64,000 bases of DNA from Epiperipatus broadwayi (Eukaryota; Onychophora; Udeonychophora; Euonychophora; Peripatidae), in NCBI GenBank assembly GCA_028023455.1, contig JAQFVV010006355.1, positions 1-64,000 on the forward strand, written 5' to 3'. Under the pieces are notes generated by a model that was not told the origin of the DNA, searched no databases, and saw nothing but the letters and a program-made list of their open reading frames with translations. The translations under genes and the position numbers were made by a program. Of the stretch, positions 22,311 to 35,000 are shown piece after piece. The number at the start of each line of letters is the position of its first letter. The stretch's first letter is position 1.

Positions 22311-23807
22311 ATATGGAGGAGGAAAAATGGTCAATTTTCAAAATAGAAAAAGAAAGACTGCAAAAGAAAAATTATTACAAAAACAATCTGGAACACTTTA
22401 CGATTTTATAAAAAAAATCTAAATCTTCAAATGAAGAGGATTCATTCAATGAACATGGACAATATTCATCTGTTGCTGAAGATGAGATTTTGGAAAAGGA
22501 ACAACCAATTCAAGTTTTATTGTAGAACAGTCCAGTGAAAATTCTGATGAAGAATAGCCAAATGAAAATTTCAATGAAGAAAAGCCAAATAAAGATTTCA
22601 ATGGACAACAACAAAACTTTTCAATTGATGATATGGGAGATTCAACCAATTGCCTAAAATTACTGATAAACTTCAATTTTCTTTGGATGAATAGGGATCT
22701 ATGCAAAAAGAGGATATATTCTATCCCCAGAATTCTGAAGGAAGAATGTTTATTAATGTGTATTATATAAAAAAGGAAAATGGTGAATTAGTACATATAT
22801 CATGGCTAATTTATTCACATTCTAAAAATAGTGTTTTTTGCTTTTGCTGCAAATTATTTTATCCAAGAATCATAAAGACTCTGCATCAAATTTTGTATCA
22901 CATGTTATAATCAATGGAGAAATTTATATCATATACTTCACGTACATAATAAGTCTTGTTCACATAACACTATGAAAATGTGGTATGATTTAAAAACCAC
23001 ACTGACAGATAATTTATGCAAAAGATCAAAAACTTGTGGATTTGAAAGAAAAACATTTATCAAATGTTTGTGCAAAAATAATTGAAATAATAAATGTGAA
23101 AAAAATAATAGTAATCTTTCTGAAATTAATTGAATTATTCATTAGCTAAATTTGATTCCATTATGAATATTCACATAAATAGAACACTAAAATCCCAATA
23201 AAAGAGCAATTACTTGAGCAAAGCTATGCAAAATAAAATTATTCAATTTCTGAGTAATGCTATTACAGATAAAACTTTGTTCTTTATTAGATTGACTAAG
23301 TATTTTTCTATTATATTATATTGTACTCCAGATAGAAGTCATACTGTACAAATGACAGTTATCATTAGATATGTTTTCTGCAATGAAAAAGTATTTATTG
23401 AAAAGCATTTTGGGGGATTTTTGGCAATTGAGAAATGTAATAATTAACAAGCTGCAAAATTGGAATTTAGATATACAAAATATGAGACCAAGGATATGAC
23501 AATGAAGTTAATATGAAAAGAAAGAAAAGTAGCCTGCAAAAATGAAATTTAAATCAAAATCCCAGAGCTTTTTTGTGTGCAATTTGCAGCACATAGTTTA
23601 AATTTAGTAGTTAATGATGGTGCAAAAGTAAATTTAATAAACATAAGTTTTTTTGAAACTATACAAGAAATTTAAATTTTTTTATGCTATCTATTAAGAG
23701 ATGGGCTATCTTAAATAACACATTATCTCATTAATGCTAAAACCATTTTCAGATACTAGATGAGAATGCTCCTCAACCACTGAGACATCAAGCAAGAGAA
23801 ATAAACA

Positions 23808-24909
23808 CACCTGGGTCTCTTTTTACATGGACTTATTTAACACAATTTTGAAGTTACGCAATTCATGTTTCACCGGAAGTCAAACTCTGACAATGCACTA
23901 TTACTTTAAATAATAAATTTCGCACACTTATGTTATATTGAAAGTAATAGCACATTATTGGAATTCAACTTTCATCTTAGTAATTTCAATATTTTCAGTG
24001 CTTTATAATAGTAAGATTTTATGCAATAATGAAATTAAATTATGATTTCCACATTTTATGTATACACACATTAAATTTTACAAGATTATAATGTAAATTT
24101 GTTCAAACATTGTTCATGTTAATTTTGCATTTTAAATCACATTGTTTTTGCTTTTTAAAAAAGAATGTAATCAATTATTAATCATTTAGTGTCCACAAGT
24201 TTATTTTTAAAAGGTGAGCACTGGGCACAATTAAATTTGACAATTAAAAATTAAAATCTGATTTTTAATTGTAATTAACAATTTAAAAATTACTTATAGT
24301 GACTTGAAATTAATGTGATGTGAAATTTGATTTTTAAATGGAATTGAAAATTAAAAAATTAAAGACAAAAATAAGAATTTAATTTTTAGTTGTTAGTTTC
24401 ATAAACAATTAATAAAATCATCATCTCAAAGATTAATTACTAATTACGTTGTCACCAGAAAACCATTGACACAACATGAGTGTGAAGTTGGTGCTAGTTG
24501 TATTTCCTCTTGTGAAAAATTGATTTTTTACCAGTTTGCAAATGAACGTGTTTTTCGGCAAGTAGCGTAATAATTAAAATGTGTATAAAAAAATATAAAT
24601 TACTGTACTGTAAATTATGCATAAAATATATTATTTTGAATAAAATTAAATATTATAGTTAAACAAAGTTTGTCTTGTATCAATTTTTTTCAAATTTGAA
24701 ATTTTTTATTAGTCATATTTTATTTCCTTATTTTTTTTTTGTGCGAATTTTAAAGTAATTTTATGTTGATGCTTTGCTTTTACGTGAATTTTGAAAAATC
24801 ACAGACCGCATCCCCCCTTTTTCAATGTAAGTTACGTCTATTTTTGTGCGATTTCGTTTGCGCATGTTTTCTGAGGAACCTATCTATCATGTAAAATGAG
24901 ACCCAGGTG
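23808..24909 (+). mobile_element. TIR DNA transposon (Tc1/pogo-like), copy 1, non-autonomous
   Basis: The ends are perfect inverted repeats, CACCTGGGTCTC at the left and GAGACCCAGGTG at the right. The flanks are CA and TA, against TA/TA in the other two copies, so the target duplication was probably TA with one mutation. Similarity to copy 2 (29919-31092) continues inward along both arms in inverted orientation, for example 'gaagttacgcaattcatgttt' reversed near 31030. The coding segment found in copy 2 is missing here. It sits inside the hAT pseudogene, so it is the younger insertion. Confidence 0.75.
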
Positions 24910-25140
24910 TATATGATGCTTTGTTTAAAATATTCTGGGTTGACAATTTTGATCAATAAAATATGAAGCTCAAATATTATGTACAAAATTAAAAGATTAT
25001 CAGTTTCTATATTCTCTTGTTTTATGGTATGGCATAGTACATTTTATAAATTCTATTAGTCAAATGTTAAAAAATCCTCAAACAAATATTTCACATGCTT
25101 TAATAACCATTAAGAAATCAAAAATATTTTTTAGTAATTA

Positions 25141-26063
25141 CCATGCAGATGTTTGTTACAATTCCTTACTTCAAACAGCCACTGATCGGCCTCCAATTAA
25201 GCAGTGGAAAATGTGGCTACAACATCAGGTTATGGAGATTATCCAAAACATCAAAACTTCCAGTTCCCTTTTTCATAACAAGTTGTCTTACTGGGAGGTC
25301 TACCATCTGATTTTTACTGATAAAACCAAGACTATTAACTTGCTTTCTATTGGAATACCCCAGTTCACAAAACTGATTAAAATTTCTCAAGCTTAGTCCC
25401 AAGTTTGTTGACTTTCTGCTGAGAGTCAACTTTGGGGCTCTTCCTAATGGGGTCTTTCCTTTGCTATCAAAGGAGTTATAATATTGTCCCTATTTGTCCC
25501 CTATGCCTCAAGCAGTAGGAGACATTATGCATATTTTGGATTAATGTGGATTGTGGATTTACTTCCGAAACCTGGCTTCATGATGGATTAATAATATGGA
25601 TCCTGCCAACGTTCTTCTTAAAACTGGTCAGTCAGATACAGGGTTATTTTTGATAAGGGGATTGGCTGTTCCATTGATGAAATTGTCTTTTAATACCCTA
25701 CACAACATCAGTGAAGATGACAAACAGACTTGCCAACCCTGGTTGGCTGAACAGACCTGGGGCCAGACCAGGCAGGAGTTTAATCATGGGTACCCTATTG
25801 CCTTGTCCTCCAGCTCCATATGTAATCTTTGAAATCTACTTAACTCTCTATATACATATGTAATCTCTATATTTGATTTAGCTCTGTATATTTATTGATC
25901 CTATTGCCTTGTTTTCCAATGCCTTATGTAATCATTGAAATTTATTTTGTTGGCTCATCTGTATCATATGTAATCGTGGTATTTGATTTAACTCTGTATA
26001 CTTATTGTTTTTCTTGTATTTTACCTGTATGTGAATAAATTTGGTTTTGAAATGTAAACATTT
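25141..26063 (+). mobile_element. LINE 3' fragment inserted in the hAT pseudogene
   Basis: This is foreign to the hAT frame on either side. Reading across frames gives DFLLRVNFGALPNGVFPLLS (about 25410-25465), a C-P-L-C-type pair near 25500, then GDIMHIL and CGLWIYFRNLA. This resembles the C-terminal zinc-knuckle region that follows the RT in several LINE groups. A 3' UTR with repeated 'tatgtaatc' blocks follows to 'gtgaataaatttggtttt' near 26032, which includes AATAAA. The exact borders and clade are uncertain. It is not related by motif to the CR1-like LINEs in this window. Confidence 0.4.
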
Positions 26064-26699
26064 ATGTGAAAATTTAGAGGGTGAGCCACACTTCAAAAGT
26101 AATAATGTAGTAAGAAACAGGAAAAAAAGTAAAATTTATTATTATAAACATCGAGACAAAGAACACTAAACATAAGATAAATTTAGAAAACTTCTTTTTT
26201 ACAATATTGGATATGACAGCATCTCTTGATGAGAGATTTATGCGAATGGAGACTCACAACAAAGTTTGAAATTTTGTCAACTATAAATAAACTTGACGAA
26301 ACTGAAATAGAAAAAATTTAAAAGAATGTTGTAATCTACAAATTCATTTGAGTGACAATGATAATAATAAATATATAAATGGAGAGGAATTTTACGAAGA
26401 ACTATGTATATTTAAAAACTTATTTTCAAGTGAATTATCTTAATTCCAAGATCCACTTGATATTCTAAGTTACACTCATGAAAATGATTTGACCGTTTCA
26501 TTCCTATAAGTGTAGCTAGTGGAGAGAGATCATTTTTGAAATTAAAAATCATAAAATAATATTTACATTGATAATGACATAAGATCGGTTGGTAAATTTG
26601 TCAACAATAGCTATAGAGAATGATATATGCAATACTCTAAATGTTGAAGATATTTTTAAAAGCTCGGAAAGTAAATTTATAATTATATATATTATCTTT

Positions 26700-28560
26700 A
26701 ATAAAACATTAAAATCTAAATAAAATCACTTAGAATTTCTTTTTGTTTTGAGAAGGGGGACAATTACTGTTTTGCATAAGGGAGTTGATGACATTCTCCC
26801 CGGTCCTGACTGTATTAATCATTTTATTATACTATACAAACAAATGTCATAACTTCAATTTACATTATGCTTTTTCCCCCAACAATTTTCCCAAAAAATT
26901 ATTTAGCCAAGAACTACTCACGGAGTTCTGAGAGACTGCAACTTTAAATTTCCTTAGTACTCGTTAAATTTTAAAATATTGCTCTAAATTATGTTAAGAG
27001 AATAGCAAGCAATAAAAAAATACTATTGATAATTCGGTAATATTGTTAGATTATATTATTGTCTAGCTATTTCACCTATCTTCTGACAAAAATTTAATGA
27101 ATAAATTATACTTAAAAACAATATATAAATACATAAAAATTTACATAAGTATTAACGTTGTAAGAAAACAAAAATTACACAAAATTCTCTTCATTTTTAG
27201 ATTAGAAAGATGGAGGAGAGAGAAATATTGGAGAAATCTTTATCTGCAGTGAATTGCTCCTCTCTATATTATATAACTTTATATAGTCATAAGCACATAA
27301 AAGCTCTTAATGTATTATTTAAATATAAATAGTAGTAATGACTTTTTAAATTACATTTTAAAAGAAAATGTGAATACTTACTTTACGAATGGCAAATTTA
27401 CGATGAACAATTTTTTGTGGATACATTTTTCTTTGTTTTAAAATTATTTTTTATATACTTATTAATTAAAATCTTATTATTTTCAAAAATTTCCATACTA
27501 ATTAATTACCAACATGATATATATTTTGTTTGTTTTTCTTTAAAAGTTTGTTTGAATAAATGCAGTATCAAAGTTACTTCAGTTTTAATTTAAATCACAC
27601 CTAACTTTCAGCTAGAATTTAAACGTGCAGTTTAATTAAAAGCTCGAGAAATTAATTTATATATTTTTACTTCAGCAATTTTCTAATGCTTAGAAGTAAT
27701 TTTTTATGATAAATCTTGGAATACAAACTCGATAAAAAATATATTGAGGATTAGGTTCTATTTGTAAATAAACATTGGAAACAAAATTTTATCTGATCGT
27801 GACTGACTTATAACTATTACAAAAATTGTTTATAATTATGAGTACCATAAACAAAGTAGATGAATTGATTCCGGAATATAACTATAACCTTCTATACAAG
27901 ATTATTGTTGGGCAAATTGCATTCACATTGGATAAGTTTTACATTTGTTATCAACGCAAACTTTTAGGAGTGATCTCCTTACCCACCATGTAAATAGCCC
28001 ATGTTAACATATGCAATTAATTATCTCCTCATGGAAAACAGATTAAGCTTCATGCTGCAGTTTCTAGACAACTGCCAAAAAAAAAAAAAAAACGCGATCG
28101 GCTTCTGCTATGTTTTGTCCTTGGTCTTAAGTAAGGAAAGCTGAATGCGTTATAGAAAAAAATGAAAACACCAAAGTAATGTAATATAAACATTTTTACT
28201 TTAAAGCAATGAATTGAATACATATATAATACAGATAACAAACACGTGTAATATTGACAAATATATAACACTGATTTTATATCAGTAAGATATAAAATAA
28301 GTAGACCGTATTTCCAATAACTTTAAACTTTTCTCGAAAAAATAAATTCAATATAAATAATACATTCAACACTAATATTAAAAAAAGCTTGTTTAATACT
28401 TTAAAATAAAAATGTTAAATACATCAACATAATGCTGAGAATGCTTTTGACTAACTAGTAGTCATACTGATAGCTATAATTATTCAAGAGGATTGCGAGA
28501 TTTATAAAAGAATCACAAAAGTGGCGATTTACATAAAAATTCATGTTAAGATGTAAATGA
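26700..28560. other. AT-rich intergenic stretch
   Basis: I see no gene. There is a run of 16 A at about 28077-28092. The minus-strand ORF at 28050-28271 has no recognisable features. Confidence 0.5.
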
Positions 28561-28566
28561 ATCTAT

Positions 28567-29900
28567 TTAAAAGAGCCACTTTTTTAGATAAGGAGATGCA
28601 GAATTCTTTCTTATCAATTGAAAATATATTATTGGCAATGTGACAGACATTTTAAACTTTGCATTTGACATCGTTTCTTTCAGAACAGACAATACTCGTG
28701 GGTGTGGGTTAAAAGCTATTAGCATGTTTAGATTCATGTTTGAGGAAAATAGATTTAGTATTAATTTTAGCTGGGTTGTATTGTTATTTGTGCTGCATAA
28801 TTCTTGTAGAGAGATTGGCATGAAATTCTCTAAAATAAACTGTGTTACAGTTTGTGTTGCTGCATATAATTTTATACATGACTTGGAAAACCCACTCTGG
28901 GTGCAACTTTATCTTTTGTATTGTTAATCAGATGATTCAGGGTTGGTGGAGTGTAAAGACTAACTCTGTATGTTTCAGTGCAGATTTAGTTCACATTGTG
29001 GATAGTCTCTGGTATGTATGGAAGTGATATCCAGTGTTTTCATCATCTTGAGTAGGTTTGTTCCTAATTTTAGCATAGAATATTTTAATGATGTGAATAA
29101 GAGCTGAATCTTTGTATCCAATATTATGTAAATCATTGATGTACATTTCAATATTAGTTTTTTGGTGAGATTTGAATTTACAAAGATTGTAATTTTTATG
29201 TAAAAATGCTTTGAGGCCTGCAAACGTATGAGCATAACCCCTCACACTTGGATGGGTTTAACTAATATTTTGTAATTTAATTATTTTCACATTGAATATA
29301 TAAATCTAAAAACTTTAGGCCTTTGAAATTATCTTCATTTTCTATAGTCTATTTTAATAAAGACTTATTTATAAGATTATGCTGCATTTTCTTAATTTGT
29401 GTCTCTGGGGCACAAATAAAGATATCATCAGCATATTGCATGTATAACAATGGTGGGGTTTGATTTGAGTATTTAGAAAGAATATCTTCAAATTTATTTA
29501 ATGTGATACTAGATATTATGCCACTCATCTGAAGATCCACAAGCTACGCCTCTTCCATTTTGTAATATTTACCATTACATAGGCTCTAATATCTCTGTTA
29601 ATCCAATTCAGGCATTCAATAATAAATTCAATTTTTGATTATTGTACTCCAGTTTAACTAAAGGGTTTATAATTATTTGGATGGATAACTTTTAAAAAAT
29701 AGAATCATATAGATTTGTAATATCAAATGATGCTAGACAATATTGATTACCAATTGTTATATGTTTAATTCTTTTAATCCATTTGAATGATGATTTGAAG
29801 GGAAACCTTACAAAACCAAGTTGTTCAGTGGGCTATTAGTTTATCATTTTCATAGCTTTGTAATAATAGGCTCTACTAAAATCGATCATTAAGTATAGAG
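28567..29900 (-). pseudogene. Penelope-like element RT and endonuclease, decayed
   Basis: Minus-strand blocks, read from about 29900 down, follow PLE order. YPLYLMIDFSRAYYYKAMKM begins it, then CLASFDITNLYDSI (the SFD.....S. RT block, about 29735). IEFIIECLNWINRDI is near 29610 and LCNGKYYKMEE leads into LQMSGIISSITLNKFE (29580-29480). The active site is LLYMQYADDIFICAPETQ (about 29450-29400), with both Asp kept. FKGLKFLDLYIQ, AGLKAFLHKNYNLCK and TNIEMYINDLHNIGYK (29330-29100) match the block in the 1-1370 copy. A linker, SLYTPPTLNHLINNTKDKV (about 28970-28910), leads to a very decayed endonuclease region with PHPRVLSVLKETM (about 28720). Breaks occur in every block. Confidence 0.7.
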
Positions 29901-29918
29901 GGTACCCAATTTTATGTA

Positions 29919-31092
29919 CACCTGGGTCTCATTTTACACAATAGATAGGTTCCTCAGAAAACGCGCGCAAACAAAATCACGCAAAAATAGATGTAACTTA
30001 CATGGAAAAAGGGAGGATGAGGTCTGTGATTTTTCAAAATTTGCATAAAAGCAAAGCACCAATGTAAAATTACTTTAAAATACGCGCAAAAAAAAAAAAA
30101 GAAGAAAATAAAATATGACTAATAAAAAATTTCAAATTTGAAAAAAATTGATACAAGACAAACTTTTTAAACTATTTTTTAACTATAATATTTAATTTTA
30201 TTCAAAACAATATGGATTTTTATGCATACATTTTTTATACACGTTTTAATTATTATCGCTATTTACCGGTAAACAAGTTCGTTTGCAAACTGGTTTTTGA
30301 TTCTTGACAAGAGGAAATATGACTAGCACCAACTTCAATCTCATGTTGTGTTGTTTTTCTGGTGACAATGTAATTAGTAATTAATCTTTGAGATGATGAT
30401 TTTATTAATTGTTTATGAACGTGACGTCCAAATATACAACCATTTAGCTCTCGTTGGAATTTAAGAGCACATTCATGATTAGTGTCATTTATAAGAAAAT
30501 AATTTGCTAACTGATTATAAAGTTGAAGACCTTCTTGAATCATTTTTGCAGTGAAAGGAACATGTTCCACTTCTGTTTCATTATCTTTTTCTACATTTTC
30601 TTCTGTATCTAAACTTTTATTTTTCTCTTTAATTTTTTAATTTTCAATTCCATTTAAAAATCAAATTTCATTTCACTGCTATTACTCACCTTTTAAAAAT
30701 AAACTTGCGGACACTAAATGATTAATAATTGATTATGTTCTTTTTAAAAAGCAAAAACAATGTGATTTAAAATGCAAAATTAACACGCACAATGTTTGAA
30801 CAAATTTACATTATAATTTTGTAAAATTTAATGTGTATACATAAAATGTGGAAATCATAACTTTAATTTCATTATTGCATAAAATCTTACTATTATAAAG
30901 CACTGAAAATATTGAAATTACTAAGATGAAAATTGAATTCCAATAATGTGCCATTACTTTCAATAAACACAAGTGAGCAAAATTTATTATTTAAAGTAAT
31001 AGCGCATTATCGGAGTTCGACTTCCAGTGAAACATGAATCGCGTAACTTCAAAATCGTGTTAAATAAGTCTGCGTAAAAAGAGACCCAGGTG
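29919..31092 (-). mobile_element. TIR DNA transposon (Tc1/pogo-like), copy 2
   Basis: The ends are CACCTGGGTCTC and GAGACCCAGGTG, flanked by TA on both sides (29917-29918 and 31093-31094), which fits a TA target duplication. It lies in opposite orientation to copy 1, about 5 kb away. It keeps a coding segment (30259-30640) that copy 1 lacks. Copy 3 at 48290-49182 has the same orientation and is also deleted internally. Confidence 0.75.
30259..30640 (-). pseudogene. C-terminal transposase-like fragment of the TIR element
   Basis: A 103-codon open stretch (30259-30570) is preceded in frame by an acidic, Glu/Lys-rich region. The readable part includes TAKMIQEGLQLYNQLANYFL, NHECALKFQRELNGCIFGRH and SSSQRLITNYIVTRK. 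An acidic linker followed by a helical segment of this kind occurs at the end of pogo/Tigger (CENP-B-like) transposases, and TA flanks fit that group. There is no DDE core or HTH in the window, so the assignment is by context. No function remains. Confidence 0.35.
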
Positions 31093-31094
31093 TA

Positions 31095-32065
31095 TTTTTT
31101 TTTATGCTAGCGAATATTCTGGGTGGAATTTTTCACAACTGGTAAATTTTAAAATATTCATGTTTAATTAATTATATAGAAAGTAATTATCCCTCTTCAT
31201 TAGCACAGTTAAACAATGATGTTAAAACTGCAAAGCAACTCTCGCCTCAGTCACAAGATAAAGACTTTGAAAAAATAAAAATGACTATAATTTTCAAATT
31301 CAAATGCACTTATATGAGTCGATCTTAAATATATAGAAATAAGAGCATGAAAATATAAATCATTTACTTTAAATCCATTTCTTTTTTTAACAATCGTATT
31401 AGCACTTCCGAAATATTATAATTTTCTTTGTGCTAATATTAGAAGATGTTAAATTAGCCAATAATCAATAAATTTGATTGTTTACTAAATGTCTTATTAC
31501 AGAACTTTCAAAAAGTCGGTGAAGTAAATTTAGCTTTATTTCCTTTTTAAGTTATGCAAATCCACAGGTTTGAATTTTAAATTATTAATTTATGTATTAA
31601 TTTTTGCGGAATAATATTGTTTGCAAAGTAAGACAAGTTGATTTCCCTTATTGTTTTTAATGCAAATAATGTATTTCTTGTAAAAATATTGTTTAGTGGA
31701 TTCAATATCTTTAAACCAATTAATAATTTTCAATTGGATTTGTTTACAAACTGTTGTTTGAGTTATTTTTTGCATGTATTATTTACATTGAAATATATAT
31801 ATATATATAATATTCAAATTTATATATATATATTAAATACAGTAATGTTCATATAATTTAACTTATTTTATTGAAAATACTATTGACTATATTCCTTTTA
31901 GTCTTTCTCTACTAGAATCAAAACAAGACATCATTTCATAACTCCCATAATTCAATTCAGTTCTCCCGCAATTCTGTTATTTTAATGTTTGACGATTCAT
32001 TAACATTTGACGATTTGAAATTAATATAGCTCTTGTATTTTGCATTTATTGTGGCAATGTTCAAT
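31095..32065. other. AT-rich intergenic stretch
   Basis: I see no gene. An AT-rich hairpin lies near 31790-31840. The last bases (32060-32095) hold a (TGTGA)n-like run that is probably the 3' tail of the antisense LINE. Confidence 0.5.
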
Positions 32066-32074
32066 TTGTAGTAC

Positions 32075-35000
32075 ATCATGTGATGTGATGTGATGTATTT
32101 GGCTTCTCTTTAAACGAAGTCAAGAATATCTCAGCAATTATGCCCAGATAAACCTGTTAGCCATTTTATTCTGCCCCATCTCATTTCCACAACATAAACT
32201 TTGTTAACTCTATGGCCTTTATATCTAAATCCCCCTTATCTCTTCGCAAACCCAACATAAAAACTAATAACTCACTTTCTGTATAAACACTTTGTTCATG
32301 TCTATCCTCCTATAATTTCATTATCTGTACCCTTTCTGCTTTCAAGCATTTACATTCAATCAACAGGTGCCTAATATTTTCTATACTTTCCTTACACAAT
32401 CTGCATACTAAATTATCCATGGTTTTCCATTTACATGTATATTCTCTTGTTGCTAAAGATCCCGTTCGAGCCTTAAATAATAAACTATTTTCCTTACTAT
32501 TATCATAAATTAACTCGCATCCAATATTCCGTTTACTTCTATATATATTTAAACTCTTCTTACCCTCCATACTAGTTCTCCATCTCTCCAACTCCCTATT
32601 TTTTATTAATGCTTCTATACTTTTATCCCATTCCTTACCACTATAACACTCAACAATCCTCCTAACACAATCATCCCACCTTTTATACAAGTATACTGAT
32701 ATAAATTCTTTATCGAAATCTTTCGCATACCACATTACCTTTCTCACCCATCTTGTTACCTGCCCTTTACTCATAACCCAATTAAACACTATTTTTTCTA
32801 TTCTTTTACTATCCATAAACTGCAACCTACCAAACATTTTCATTTTACTTTTTGCATCTCTCATATAAAAACTTGACCATCCCATTTCTCCTTGAATTGC
32901 CTCCTTTGCTGTCCACATCTTTGCATCTAATGCATGTCTTCCTACTTCCCTTTGTACTTTCTCTAAATAATCTAAAACCCTTTTACTAACACATAATGCA
33001 TCATTACCATATGGTAACCCTGATACTGCAACTCCCTTCCATACTATTCTAGCTACATCATATTTATTATATGAAAATACTGTTAGTTTCTTTACCAAAC
33101 CCTTTCTTTTCTTTGCTTCATTTATCAATTTTTTCTCCCATTCATCCAAACAGTTTTCCTGATTACATAAGATGATTCCCAAATATCTATATCTATCCAC
33201 CACACTTAACTTTATATTCCCCAATAAAAATTCTACATCTTCTCTTTTCCCAGTATTAACCATCATTATATTTGATTTTTCTTCACTAAATTTAATCTCC
33301 ATCTCTTTACCCACCCTTGCACATGTCCTCAACATAATATCCATATCTTCTCTTCTTCTACACACAAAAAGATATCATCTGCAAAAAAAAGACCCAACAA
33401 AATATATACTCCCTTGCCACCTATTAATGGTATCTCTACCCCTCTTCCTAGTCTTTCTATTGCTTTCTCCATTTCACTCAAAAACAACAAAAACAAAATA
33501 GGTGACATAGGGCATCCTTGCCTTAATCCCACCCCATTTTTAACTTTAACTGATTCTATATCCCCTAACTGGTAAGTATAATAATTATTTTCATATAATT
33601 TCTTAATAATATTTACTAAAGCTTCATCCATTCCCAAATTGGCTAACCTCACCCATAATCTATTTCTATTTACTCTATCATATGCTTTCTCTACATCTAT
33701 AAAACTCATATATAATGATCTACCTGAATTCCTACTCATCTCCATAAGCTGTGTAACTACAAACAAACTATCTCCTATACGCCTATCTGTCCTAAAACCT
33801 CCTTGCATTTCCCCCACTACATTATTCTCTTCCATCCATTTTACAACTCTTCCACCTACCATATATGAGAAAACTTTATATAAAACTGATGTTACCGCTA
33901 TTGGTCTATAATTATTTAACTTTCTATGATCCTTCCCTTTAAATAATAATCTTATTCTTGTATTACTCCAGCTAACCGGAAAAACTGTCTTCTGTGCCAT
34001 TTTATTAAAACATGATAATAACTTTGCTTTTGCTCTATGCCCTAAATTCATTACCATCTCTGCTGCCCATCCATCTAAACCTCTCACCTTTCCACTTTTC
34101 AATCTCTTCCCTGCCTCATTCAATTCATTTTTTGTAAACCTAATATTCCCATTACTAACTACTTTCATTTTTTCTATCACTACTTCCTTCATATCTAACA
34201 TCTTTTCTATATCCATTACATATCTATTTAAGATTCTCTCTACCTCTTCTCTAGATCTACACTCTATTCCCTCATCATCTATTAATACTATCTCTCTTTC
34301 CCCTACATTTCTCCTTTTAATGTAATTCCAAATTTTTTTACTCCTATCTCTTCCACTTTTATTAATATCCTCCAACAATTTACTATTTAACTTCATCCTC
34401 TCTCTATAATTATCCATTTTAGCCAACTTCTTCTTTTCTAAGTACTTTCTCCATTTAGCATTAATATCATTTTCACTTTCTTTGTTCTTAATAGCACACT
34501 TATATTCTCTGCATGCTTTTTTCCTCTCTTTTACACTTTTACTAATTCTCATTTTTTTATTACTTTTATTCTTCTGCATATTCTCAACTAAAACCCAATT
34601 TGCCACTTTTTCTATTTCACCACACCAGTCCTTATACTCATCCCCATCCAACTGATCCATGGTTTCTTCAACTTTTATTTTATATTCTTCCAATTTATTC
34701 ATATCATTCACTCTCCATCCACATCTTTCACTATTATTTCTACCTTTATTTCTATCCTCCATCACATTACTAACCATTTCTATTACAATAAAATTATGAT
34801 CACTATTACATACTCTCTCTTCATTATCAAACGCCTTAATTTTCCATATTTTATTCATTCCCTCTTTCTCTACCAATACATAATCTATTGTGTGAAATAC
34901 ATTATTCCTAGACCATGTGTATTGTCCCTCATACATATTTGATAAATTCCCAATGCTCAAATTTACTCTTTGACAAAATTCCTTCAAAAACTGACCATTC

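Larger units (their letters stand above)
22315..26690 (+). pseudogene. hAT-family transposase pseudogene (zinc-finger/ZMYM-like type), twice interrupted
   Basis: Blocks of a hAT transposase with an N-terminal TTF/ZMYM-like zinc finger run 5' to 3'. MEEEKWSIFKIEKERLQ starts at 22315, and an acidic region follows. DIFYPQNSEGRMF (about 22712) leads to SWLIYSHSKNSVFCFCCKLF (about 22800), the zinc block. The catalytic-region motif SHTVQMTVIIRYVF is at 23338-23380. INSISQMLKNP and HALITIKKSK lie at 25045-25120. SLDERFMRMETHNKV (about 26221) leads to the dimerisation block SVASGERSFLKLKIIK (about 26510). A TIR element (23808-24909) and a LINE 3' fragment (about 25141-26063) were inserted into it. 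Many stops and frameshifts are present. The order of motifs makes the family call fairly safe. Confidence 0.7.

Noticed and set aside
22446-22706. 86-codon minus-strand ORF with FSL/FGYSS repeats
   Set aside because: Antisense to the acidic repeat region of the hAT pseudogene (plus strand).
33172-33911. Plus-strand ORFs of 109 and 90 codons
   Set aside because: They are antisense to the LINE ORF2, which carries all the recognisable motifs.
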